DNA of 5,943 nt from contig JAIOSZ010000092.1 of the NCBI GenBank assembly GCA_021107335.1, forward strand, positions 1-5,943, read 5' to 3'. Shown in pieces: positions 1 through 5,943 of this stretch; the first letter of the stretch is position 1, and each line of letters starts with the position of its first letter. Source of the DNA: Desulfuromonadaceae bacterium. GTDB taxonomy: Bacteria > Desulfobacterota > Desulfuromonadia > Desulfuromonadales > Syntrophotaleaceae. The notes beneath the pieces are model-generated. The model saw only the letters and a list, made by a program, of their open reading frames with translations, did no database searches and was not told the DNA's origin. The position numbers and the translations under genes are program-made.

Positions 1-316
1 CACCCTGATCCGTCAGGATTTCCTCGACGCCTTCAATCAGGTCGACGTCATTCTGACGCCGGTGGCACCGACTCCCGCCTTTGAAATTGGTGAGAAAACC
101 GCTGACCCGCTGCAGATGTATCTGTCGGACATCTTCACTATTCCGGTCAATCTGGCCGGCACCTGCGGCATGAGCTTACCCTGCGGCATGTCCAAGCAAG
201 GCCTTCCCATCGGCCTGCAGCTCATCGGCCGGCCCTTTGGCGAAGAGACCTTGCTACGCACCGCCTACGCCTTTGAGCAGGCCGGTGATTGGCATCAGCA
301 ACAGGCGCCCCTGTAA
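1..316 (+). CDS. gatA: Glutamyl-tRNA(Gln)/aspartyl-tRNA(Asn) amidotransferase subunit A, C-terminal fragment (5' end outside window)
   Basis: GatA is the glutaminase subunit of the cytoplasmic GatCAB complex. It releases ammonia from glutamine, which GatB uses to amidate mischarged Glu-tRNA(Gln) or Asp-tRNA(Asn). The frame is open from base 2 and ends with TAA at 314-316, followed at once by a second stop, TAG. It encodes 104 residues of a protein that is usually about 485 long. Visible family landmarks are the stretch [18 protein letters not shown] near the start of the fragment, then [13 protein letters not shown] and [19 protein letters not shown], all typical of the C-terminal part of amidase-signature enzymes. 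The catalytic Ser-cisSer-Lys residues lie upstream and cannot be checked here. The gatB gene directly downstream supports the GatA call over a generic amidase. A GTG at 62 opens a shorter apparent reading frame, but the homology begins before it, so it is not the real start. Confidence 0.95.
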   Translation, partial: TLIRQDFLDAFNQVDVILTPVAPTPAFEIGEKTADPLQMYLSDIFTIPVNLAGTCGMSLPCGMSKQGLPIGLQLIGRPFGEETLLRTAYAFEQAGDWHQQQAPL

Positions 317-373
317 TAGCTGGGATAAGACATAACCATTTCAATAATTATGACGCGTCCGAAAGGATTGAAC
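317..373 (+). other. gatA-gatB intergenic gap
   Basis: This 57-bp gap starts with a second stop codon (TAG, 317-319) in the gatA frame. It is more AT-rich than the flanking genes and ends with the gatB ribosome-binding site. I see no hairpin followed by a T-run, and no convincing paired -35/-10 boxes. It is therefore best read as a spacer inside one transcription unit. An AT-rich patch around 340-351 could be taken for a -10 element, but it has no good -35 partner. Confidence 0.6.
362..367 (+). promoter_or_regulatory. Ribosome-binding site deciding the gatB start
   Basis: AAAGGA lies 6 bases before the ATG at 374. The other in-frame ATG, at 350, has no purine-rich Shine-Dalgarno sequence before it and would add eight residues (MTRPKGLN) that precede the conserved GatB beginning. 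The start at 374 is therefore preferred. Confidence 0.8.
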
Positions 374-1810
374 ATGCTCTCCAAATATGAAGTCGTCATC
401 GGGCTGGAAGTCCATGCCCAGCTGACCACCAATACGAAGATCTTTTGCAACTGCTCTACCACCTTCGGCAACCAACCCAACTCCCAGACCTGCCCGGTCT
501 GCCTTGGGCTGCCCGGCGCTCTGCCGGTGCTGAACAAAAAGGTGGTCGAATACACGGTTCGAACCGGTCTGGCCACCGAATGCACTATCGCCCCCCGGTC
601 GCTCTTTGCCCGCAAGAACTACTTTTACCCCGACCTGCCCAAAGGTTATCAAATCTCCCAGTTCGAGCTGCCTATCTGTGAGCACGGTCGCCTGGAAATC
701 GATACCGAGGATGGCAAGAAAACCATCGGCATCACCCGCATTCACATGGAAGAGGACGCCGGCAAATTGCTGCACGACAGCGATGCAGGCTCGCGGGTCG
801 ACCTCAATCGGGCTTGCACCCCGCTGATGGAGATCGTCTCGGAGCCAGATATGAGCTCTGCCGACGAGGCCATCGCTTATTTGAAGAAGCTCCATCAGAT
901 CATAGTCTATCTCGGGGTCTGCGACGGCAACCTGGAAGAAGGTTCCTTTCGTTGCGATGCCAACGTCTCCATCCGCCCCTGGGGGCAGAAGGAATTAGGT
1001 ACCCGTGCCGAGCTAAAAAACATCAATTCCTTTCGCTTCATTAAGCAGGCCATCGACTACGAGGTGGAACGGCAGGCCGACATTCTGGAAGAAGGCGGGC
1101 GCGTCGTTCAAGAAACCCGCCTGTTCGACACTGACAGCGGTACCTCTCGCTCCATGCGCAGCAAAGAAGAAGCCCACGACTATCGCTACTTTCCCGATCC
1201 CGACCTGGTGCCCTTGTTAGTCTCCGAAGAGTGGGTAGAACAAGCCCGCCGCGAATTACCGGAACTGCCCGCCGCCAAGATCGAGCGGTTTGTCAAAGAG
1301 TACGGGATTCCCCGTTACGACGCCGAGGTGCTAGCCACCGAGCGCGCCAACGCCGACTATTACGATGCCCTGGTTAAACTGCATGGCAACGGAAAGCTCT
1401 GCTCCAACTGGGTGATGGGCGAAGTCCAACGCGCCCTAAATGAAAATGGCTTGGAAATCAGTGATTGCCCGGTAACGCCGCAACTGCTGGCCGGGATGCT
1501 GAAGCGCATTGATGACAACACCATCTCCGGCAAGATCGCCAAAAAAGTCTTCGAAGTCATGTGGAAATCGGGCAAGGATTCCGATACCATTATCGAGGAA
1601 CAGGGGCTCAAACAAGTTACCGACCTGAGCGCCATCGAACCCCTTGTTGACGAGGTGATTGCCGCCAATCCCGGTCAAGTCGCGGAGTACCGCGGCGGCA
1701 AGGAAAAGTTGATGGGATTCTTCGTCGGCCAGATCATGAAGGCGAGCAAGGGCAAAGCCAATCCGGGGGCTCTCAACGAACTGTTGAAAAAGAAGCTGGC
1801 CGGGGAATAG
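374..1810 (+). CDS. gatB: Glutamyl-tRNA(Gln)/aspartyl-tRNA(Asn) amidotransferase subunit B
   Basis: GatB is the tRNA-binding and kinase/transamidase subunit of cytoplasmic GatCAB. It activates the side-chain carboxyl of Glu-tRNA(Gln) or Asp-tRNA(Asn) with ATP and amidates it with ammonia from GatA. The 478-residue product has the usual full length. It begins [17 protein letters not shown], a typical GatB start. Cysteines 25, 27, 40 and 43 form a CxC...CxxC cluster of the kind that binds zinc in some family members. Further catalytic-cradle landmarks are [22 protein letters not shown], the signature [18 protein letters not shown] at residues 142-159, and [39 protein letters not shown] further on. 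A helical middle region leads into the C-terminal YqeY-like tail (about residues 365-478), which includes [33 protein letters not shown]. It follows gatA by 57 bp and precedes mtnA by 28 bp, so co-transcription is likely. The alternative in-frame ATG at 350 gives 486 residues but lacks a ribosome-binding site. Nothing appears damaged. Confidence 0.98.
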   Translation: MLSKYEVVIGLEVHAQLTTNTKIFCNCSTTFGNQPNSQTCPVCLGLPGALPVLNKKVVEYTVRTGLATECTIAPRSLFARKNYFYPDLPKGYQISQFELPICEHGRLEIDTEDGKKTIGITRIHMEEDAGKLLHDSDAGSRVDLNRACTPLMEIVSEPDMSSADEAIAYLKKLHQIIVYLGVCDGNLEEGSFRCDANVSIRPWGQKELGTRAELKNINSFRFIKQAIDYEVERQADILEEGGRVVQETRLFDTDSGTSRSMRSKEEAHDYRYFPDPDLVPLLVSEEWVEQARRELPELPAAKIERFVKEYGIPRYDAEVLATERANADYYDALVKLHGNGKLCSNWVMGEVQRALNENGLEISDCPVTPQLLAGMLKRIDDNTISGKIAKKVFEVMWKSGKDSDTIIEEQGLKQVTDLSAIEPLVDEVIAANPGQVAEYRGGKEKLMGFFVGQIMKASKGKANPGALNELLKKKLAGE

Positions 1811-1827
1811 TTCAGACTTTATTGCTT

Positions 1828-1833
1828 GGGAGA
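1828..1833 (+). promoter_or_regulatory. Ribosome-binding site of mtnA
   Basis: GGGAGA ends 5 bases before the ATG at 1839, within the 28-bp gatB-mtnA gap. The rest of the gap shows no terminator hairpin, which fits read-through transcription from gatB. Confidence 0.75.
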
Positions 1834-1838
1834 TCTTC

Positions 1839-2885
1839 ATGTCCATCAAACCGATAGAATATCGCGACGGCATCTGCCGCATGATCGATCAGCGCCTGCT
1901 ACCGACCCAGGAAGTCTGGCTCCAATACACCGACTACCAAGGTGTGGCCGAGGCGATTCAAACCATGGTGGTGCGTGGCGCACCGGCCATCGGCGTGGCA
2001 GCGGCCTTCGGTGCCGCCTTTGGCGCTCGGGATATTGTCGCCGACGATTTTGCAGCCTTCGCCGCGCAACTGGAGCAGGTTTGCGCTGTTCTGGCCGCCA
2101 CTCGGCCAACGGCTGTCAATCTCTTCTGGGCTCTGGAGCGCATGCAGCGCATCGCTAAGGAACATTGCGAACTGCCACTGGCCGAGCTTAAGGAGCGCCT
2201 GCTGCAAGAAGCCTTGGATGTCGCCGCTGAGGATGAGCAGATCAACCGCACCATGGGTGCTCACGGCGCTCCGCTGATTGACGACGGAAGCCGGGTCTTG
2301 ACCCACTGCAACGCCGGAGCGCTGGCCACCGGCGGCTACGGCACCGCCCTCGGGGTCATTCGCGCCGCCGTCGAATCCGGCAAAAAGCTCATGGTCTACG
2401 CCGACGAGACCCGGCCCTTTCTACAAGGAGCCCGACTCACCGCCTGGGAACTGCACCGGGATGGCATTCCGGTCACCCTGATCTGTGACAACATGGCCGG
2501 CGCACTCATGAGCCAGGGAGAGATCGACTGTGTAATCGTCGGTGCCGACCGCATTGCCGCCAACGGTGATGTAGCCAACAAGATCGGCACCTATACCGTG
2601 GCGGTGCTGGCCAAAGAGCACAACCTGCCCTTCTACGTCGCCGCGCCCATCTCGACCATCGACCCGGCCATTGCCGACGGCAGCCTGATCCCTATTGAAG
2701 AACGGGACGAGAAAGAGGTAACCCACTGCGCCAACACCCGGCTGGCGCCAGAAGGCATCGCAGTGCGCAACCCAGCCTTCGACGTGACTCCGGCCCGACT
2801 GATCAGTGCCATTATCACCGAACGAGGCGTAGCTCGCGGTGATTATCAGAATGCTCTGGCCGAATTTCTGGCAAAACAAGACTGA
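1839..2885 (+). CDS. mtnA: S-methyl-5-thioribose-1-phosphate isomerase
   Basis: MtnA converts 5-methylthioribose-1-phosphate to 5-methylthioribulose-1-phosphate in the cytoplasm, a step in salvage of methylthioadenosine (the by-product of polyamine and some SAM reactions). The 348-residue product matches the normal family length. It starts [11 protein letters not shown] and carries the substrate-binding segment [15 protein letters not shown] near residues 43-57. The catalytic cysteine is Cys157 in [19 protein letters not shown], and the catalytic aspartate is Asp237 in [19 protein letters not shown]; these correspond to the Cys/Asp pair described for Bacillus subtilis MtnA. The segment [18 protein letters not shown] is also typical. 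These residues separate it from the related eIF2B subunits and ribose-1,5-bisphosphate isomerases. A good Shine-Dalgarno sequence sets the start. No other methionine-salvage gene is visible here, so the route used after this step is unknown. Its stop codon overlaps the glnE start. Confidence 0.97.
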   Translation: MSIKPIEYRDGICRMIDQRLLPTQEVWLQYTDYQGVAEAIQTMVVRGAPAIGVAAAFGAAFGARDIVADDFAAFAAQLEQVCAVLAATRPTAVNLFWALERMQRIAKEHCELPLAELKERLLQEALDVAAEDEQINRTMGAHGAPLIDDGSRVLTHCNAGALATGGYGTALGVIRAAVESGKKLMVYADETRPFLQGARLTAWELHRDGIPVTLICDNMAGALMSQGEIDCVIVGADRIAANGDVANKIGTYTVAVLAKEHNLPFYVAAPISTIDPAIADGSLIPIEERDEKEVTHCANTRLAPEGIAVRNPAFDVTPARLISAIITERGVARGDYQNALAEFLAKQD

Positions 2886-2887
2886 TG
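2883..2887 (+). promoter_or_regulatory. mtnA stop / glnE start overlap (TGATG)
   Basis: The mtnA stop TGA (2883-2885) shares its last base with the glnE ATG (2885-2887). The bases before this ATG (GCAAAACAAGAC) hold no clear Shine-Dalgarno sequence, so glnE translation probably depends on ribosomes finishing mtnA. A second in-frame ATG at 2891 is an equally possible start and would remove only two residues. Confidence 0.7.
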
Positions 2888-5800
2888 CCTATGCAACCAG
2901 CCTTACCAACGGCCCAATTGGCTGACGCCCTCCGCAAACAGGACCAAGACGGTCTTGCCAGCCTGCTCACCACCTGCGGCTATCAGGAAGCGAATAAAAG
3001 CGCTGCCAACTTGTTGCTGCTGCAAGAGCACGGCCTCAGCAAAACACAGCTCACAGATCTAACCTGTGCCGCTCTGGCAAGTGCCGCCCCCGACCAAGCC
3101 CTTAATGCCCTTGAACGCCTCGCAAGTGAGTTGACCAGCGAGTCTCTCGACGCGCTGGTGTCCAACGCAACCTCTTTTAAGGCACTACTCACCGTCCTCG
3201 GCGCGTCACAGTTCTTGGCCACCATCCTGTTTCGTCATAACTCCCTGCTCGACAAGCTCTTCCTGAATGACGGCTACTGCCAGAAAAAAGACCACTCGGC
3301 CATGCTCACTGAGCTGCAACTGCGCATCCCCCAACGGTCTTCCTTCGAGGACTTGCAAAAGGGCCTGCGCCAATTTAAACAGCAGGAAATCCTGCGCATC
3401 GCCACCCGTGACCTGACGGGTCGTGCCGATTTAGCCGCTACCACCGCAGAACTCTCCGACCTGGCCTCCGCCACCCTGCAACGCTCCTATCAGATCTGTG
3501 ACGAACTGCTGCGCGAGCGCTTTGGCGCCCCCCTGCTCGGCCCTGATAGCGACCAGCCTGGTTCCGAAGCAGAGTTTACTGTCCTCGCAATGGGAAAGTT
3601 TGGCGGCTGCGAACTCAACTTTTCCTCCGATATCGACCTGATTTACTGCTACAGCTGCGACCAGGGCGAAACGACCGGCATCGTCGATGGGGATACCGTG
3701 CGCAACCGCATCGCTCTCCACCAGTACTTTGTTAAGCTGGGAGAGAAGATCAACCAGGCCATGCATCAGGTCACGGCCGACGGCTTTGTGTTTCGCGTCG
3801 ATCTGCGTCTGCGGCCAGAAGGACGCTCCGGTGAAATTGCCAGTTCCCTGCGCGCTACCGAATCCTATTACGAGCACTGGGGTCAAAGCTGGGAACGCTC
3901 AGCCATGCTTAAAGCCCGACCGGTAGCAGGCAGCCTCGATTTCGGCTCGCTTCTCTTACAAAACCTTGAACCCTTTATCTACCGCAGATATCTCGATTAC
4001 ACCATGATCGACGATCTCAAGGTAATGAAGCAGAAGATCGATCACAACCTGACTCGCGAGCGAGAAGGTGAACTCAATCTCAAACTCGGGCGGGGTGGAA
4101 TTCGAGAAATCGAATTCTTCATTCAGGCACTACAGATCATTCATGCAGGCAAGGACCCCGCTTTACGGGAAAAGAATTCCCTGCGGGCCTTGGCGTTGCT
4201 GCAAAACCACGGTTTGATCGATGCCGAAACGACTGTGATTCTCAGTGAAGCCTACACTTTTTTACGCACCGTTGAGCATCGCATCCAGGTGGTACAGGAA
4301 CGCCAGACCCATAATCTGCCCACCGATGAGATTGAATTCGAACGACTCGGACGACGCTGCGGTTTTATCGACGATGACAAGTTTCGCCAAATCCTGGAGA
4401 GCTACCGCCGGGAAGTGGCCGCCATTTACCATGACCTGTTCTATACCAGCGAAGAAGAGGCAGAAACCGTTCCCGCAGAGGTTGCCTATCTATTCGATCC
4501 GGCGACCGAACCCGCTGAGTTACAGGAGCTGCTGAAGGCCAAGGGGTTTAATGATCCGGTTGGCGCCTACGACCCCCGCATCTCCCTGCGGGATGGGCCA
4601 CCCCGGCACCCTCTCTCCCCGCAGGCCCGCCGCCATTTCAACCGTCTTGCACCGCTGCTGCTATGCGAGGTCATCGCCCTGCCGGAACCGGACATGGCCT
4701 TCCGCAACCTGGAACGCTTTCTCAGTGCCCTGCGGGCTCGCGCAACCTTCTTCGCCCTGTTGGCTGAAAATCGTACCCTGATCAAGCTGCTAGTCTCTCT
4801 GTTTGGTACCAGCCAGTTTCTGTCTCGGATTCTCATTCAGCACCCCGGCACCCTCGATTTTCTGGTGGCTGTCCAGGAAAGCGATCCGGAAAAGGCCCGC
4901 GATAGACTCGAAGCCGACCTGGCCAAACACTTTGAACGGGCCGTTGACTATGAAGAAAAGCTCGATGCCCTGCGCCGCTTTCATAATGAAGAGCTGTTGC
5001 GCGTAGCCCTTGGCGACATCCGAGGTGATCTGTCTTTACAGCAGAGCCCCGGCCAACTCACCCAGCTGGCCGAAATCTGTCTGCAACAGGCCACCACCAT
5101 GGCTCGCGATGAACTACTACCCCGTTATGGCCTGCCGGCCTGTCAAGACGCCAAGGGCAATGAACACGAAGCCTCTTTCGCTATCGTGGCTTTGGGCAAA
5201 CTCGGCGGCCGCGAACTCAATTACCATTCGGACCTGGACATCATCTTCATCTACCAGGACCAGGGGCAAACTCGACCGGCTGCAGACAGCGACCCAGCAC
5301 TGTTTAAGGTCCGCAGCAATCAGGAATATTTTTCCCGCCTGGCACAACGGATCATTTCTATTCTTTCGCTGGCTACCAGCGAAGGCAGCGTCTACCAGAT
5401 CGACACTCGGCTACGCCCCTCGGGCCAACAGGGGCCGTTGGTCAGTAGCTTCCCGGCGTTTCGCGCCTATCATCAGCGGTCGGCACAACTCTGGGAACGC
5501 CAAGCCTTGATCAAAGCCCGGATCGTGGTCGGTCCGACCGCCTTTGCACAGAGCATAGAGGAACTTCAACAGGAAATTGTGTTCGGACAACCGTTACCAC
5601 AAGACTCCTGTCAGGAGATCTACCGATTGCGGCAACGCATGGAGAGGGAACTGGCCCGAGAAGACCGTTCTCACTACAACATCAAGACAGGCCGGGGAGG
5701 TCTGGTGGACGTAGAGTTTCTTGTCCAGTATTTGCAATTAGTCCATGGCCATATTGATTCAAGCCTGCGCTCACCCAATACTCTGGAGGCGCTGCAAGCC

Positions 5801-5943
5801 CTGAAACAGACGGAACACCTGGATGACCAGGAAACCCTCTTACTAACAGAAGGTTATCTGTTTTTGCGCCGATTGGAAAACAAGCTGCGCCTGATACACG
5901 ATCAATCGATCAGTCAACTGGCAAGCGATAAACTCTATTTGGC
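2885..5943 (+). CDS. glnE: Bifunctional glutamine synthetase adenylyltransferase / adenylyl-removing enzyme, 3' end outside window
   Basis: GlnE attaches AMP to a tyrosine of glutamine synthetase to switch it off, and removes it by phosphorolysis to switch it on again; in E. coli, PII protein and glutamine set the direction. The frame is open for 1019 codons to the window edge. The N-terminal half (deadenylylase by family knowledge) has the nucleotidyltransferase motif GKFGGCELNFSSDIDLIY with Asp249 and Asp251, a third acidic position Asp306 in FRVDLRLRPEG, and LGRGGIREIEF ending near residue 411. A linker follows around 520-600. The C-terminal half (adenylyltransferase) repeats the pattern: GKLGGRELNYHSDLDIIF with Asp783 and Asp785, Asp840 in YQIDTRLRPSG, and GRGGLVDVEF near 936-945. 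All key acids are present in both halves, so both activities are expected. In E. coli GlnE (946 aa) the first motif lies near residue 173, so this protein has about 75 extra residues before it. Some tens of C-terminal residues are probably missing. The start overlaps the mtnA stop. Confidence 0.97.
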   Translation, partial: MPMQPALPTAQLADALRKQDQDGLASLLTTCGYQEANKSAANLLLLQEHGLSKTQLTDLTCAALASAAPDQALNALERLASELTSESLDALVSNATSFKALLTVLGASQFLATILFRHNSLLDKLFLNDGYCQKKDHSAMLTELQLRIPQRSSFEDLQKGLRQFKQQEILRIATRDLTGRADLAATTAELSDLASATLQRSYQICDELLRERFGAPLLGPDSDQPGSEAEFTVLAMGKFGGCELNFSSDIDLIYCYSCDQGETTGIVDGDTVRNRIALHQYFVKLGEKINQAMHQVTADGFVFRVDLRLRPEGRSGEIASSLRATESYYEHWGQSWERSAMLKARPVAGSLDFGSLLLQNLEPFIYRRYLDYTMIDDLKVMKQKIDHNLTREREGELNLKLGRGGIREIEFFIQALQIIHAGKDPALREKNSLRALALLQNHGLIDAETTVILSEAYTFLRTVEHRIQVVQERQTHNLPTDEIEFERLGRRCGFIDDDKFRQILESYRREVAAIYHDLFYTSEEEAETVPAEVAYLFDPATEPAELQELLKAKGFNDPVGAYDPRISLRDGPPRHPLSPQARRHFNRLAPLLLCEVIALPEPDMAFRNLERFLSALRARATFFALLAENRTLIKLLVSLFGTSQFLSRILIQHPGTLDFLVAVQESDPEKARDRLEADLAKHFERAVDYEEKLDALRRFHNEELLRVALGDIRGDLSLQQSPGQLTQLAEICLQQATTMARDELLPRYGLPACQDAKGNEHEASFAIVALGKLGGRELNYHSDLDIIFIYQDQGQTRPAADSDPALFKVRSNQEYFSRLAQRIISILSLATSEGSVYQIDTRLRPSGQQGPLVSSFPAFRAYHQRSAQLWERQALIKARIVVGPTAFAQSIEELQQEIVFGQPLPQDSCQEIYRLRQRMERELAREDRSHYNIKTGRGGLVDVEFLVQYLQLVHGHIDSSLRSPNTLEALQALKQTEHLDDQETLLLTEGYLFLRRLENKLRLIHDQSISQLASDKLYL
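4098..4117. repeat. Perfect 8-bp inverted repeat with GAAA loop inside glnE
   Basis: The arms GAATTCGA (4098-4105) and TCGAATTC (4110-4117) are exact reverse complements around the loop GAAA, so the mRNA could fold into a hairpin with a GNRA-type tetraloop. A G-U pair could extend the stem by one. No T-run follows, so it is not a rho-independent terminator. The stretch encodes the conserved GIREIEF motif of GlnE (from about residue 405), so protein constraint may explain much of the symmetry. Confidence 0.6.

Noticed and set aside
211..236. Short direct repeat ATCGGCC...ATCGGCC near the end of gatA
   Set aside because: It encodes the conserved IGLQLIG segment, so the repeat follows from two Ile-Gly pairs in the protein.
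340..351. Possible -10 promoter box before gatB
   Set aside because: It is just an AT-rich patch without a credible -35 partner, in a short intra-operon gap.
350..373. Upstream in-frame ATG that would extend GatB by eight residues
   Set aside because: No Shine-Dalgarno sequence precedes it, the added residues MTRPKGLN precede the conserved GatB start, and AAAGGA is correctly spaced for the ATG at 374.
341..895. 184-codon open frame on the minus strand across the start of gatB
   Set aside because: It lies antisense to strongly conserved GatB coding sequence, and its translation shows no recognisable domain; it is a shadow of the real gene.
1899..2306. Minus-strand and alternative-frame open frames across mtnA
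   Set aside because: All overlap the conserved MtnA frame; long shadow frames are common in GC-rich genes.
3431..3886. 151-codon minus-strand open frame inside glnE
   Set aside because: It is antisense to the first nucleotidyltransferase motif region of GlnE and has no recognisable family features.
5010..5510. 166-codon plus-strand open frame in another frame within glnE
   Set aside because: It overlaps the second catalytic motif of GlnE, which is intact in the main frame; the alternative translation is low-complexity and Arg/Ser/Pro-rich, as expected for an out-of-frame reading.
5527..5617. Two 13-base odd palindromes, GGTCGG-T-CCGACC (5527-5539) and CTCCTG-T-CAGGAG (5605-5617), 65 bases apart inside glnE
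   Set aside because: Single-base centres make poor hairpins, the two share no sequence, and both are in coding sequence; short palindromes like these are expected by chance.

Overview
This is an ordinary housekeeping stretch from a bacterial chromosome, moderately GC-rich by eye. It carries four tightly packed genes, all on the + strand: the 3' end of gatA, complete gatB, complete mtnA, and glnE, which runs off the right edge. I see no RNA genes, mobile elements, CRISPR arrays, phage genes or other accessory genes. The organism is most likely a Gram-negative anaerobe of the Desulfuromonadia/Geobacter-Pelobacter type. That is inferred from recalled gat-mtnA-glnE gene order, the overall look of the proteins and the presence of GatCAB; it is not a proven assignment.

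Layout. From the left edge to 316 lies the C-terminal 104 residues of GatA, ending in tandem stops TAA-TAG. A 57-bp gap follows, then GatB (374-1810, 478 aa, preceded by a good Shine-Dalgarno sequence). After a 28-bp gap comes MtnA (1839-2885, 348 aa, also with a Shine-Dalgarno sequence). The mtnA stop codon overlaps the glnE start by one base (TGATG). From 2885 the glnE frame stays open to the end of the window: 1019 codons are visible, and comparison with E. coli GlnE suggests only a few tens of codons are missing.

How the genes relate. GatA and GatB are subunits of the GatCAB amidotransferase, which uses glutamine to convert Glu-tRNA(Gln) and/or Asp-tRNA(Asn) to the amidated forms. GlnE adenylylates and deadenylylates glutamine synthetase according to nitrogen status. 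MtnA isomerises methylthioribose-1-phosphate in salvage of methylthioadenosine. The same-strand packing, short gaps and stop/start overlap suggest one transcript. It would place a glutamine consumer beside the regulator of glutamine synthesis, with mtnA translationally linked to glnE.

I found no undescribed system. The points most worth a look are the very regular internal duplication of GlnE (constant offset of about 534 residues), its N-terminal region that is longer than in E. coli, the likely translational coupling of glnE to mtnA, and a perfect 8-bp inverted repeat with a GAAA loop inside glnE.
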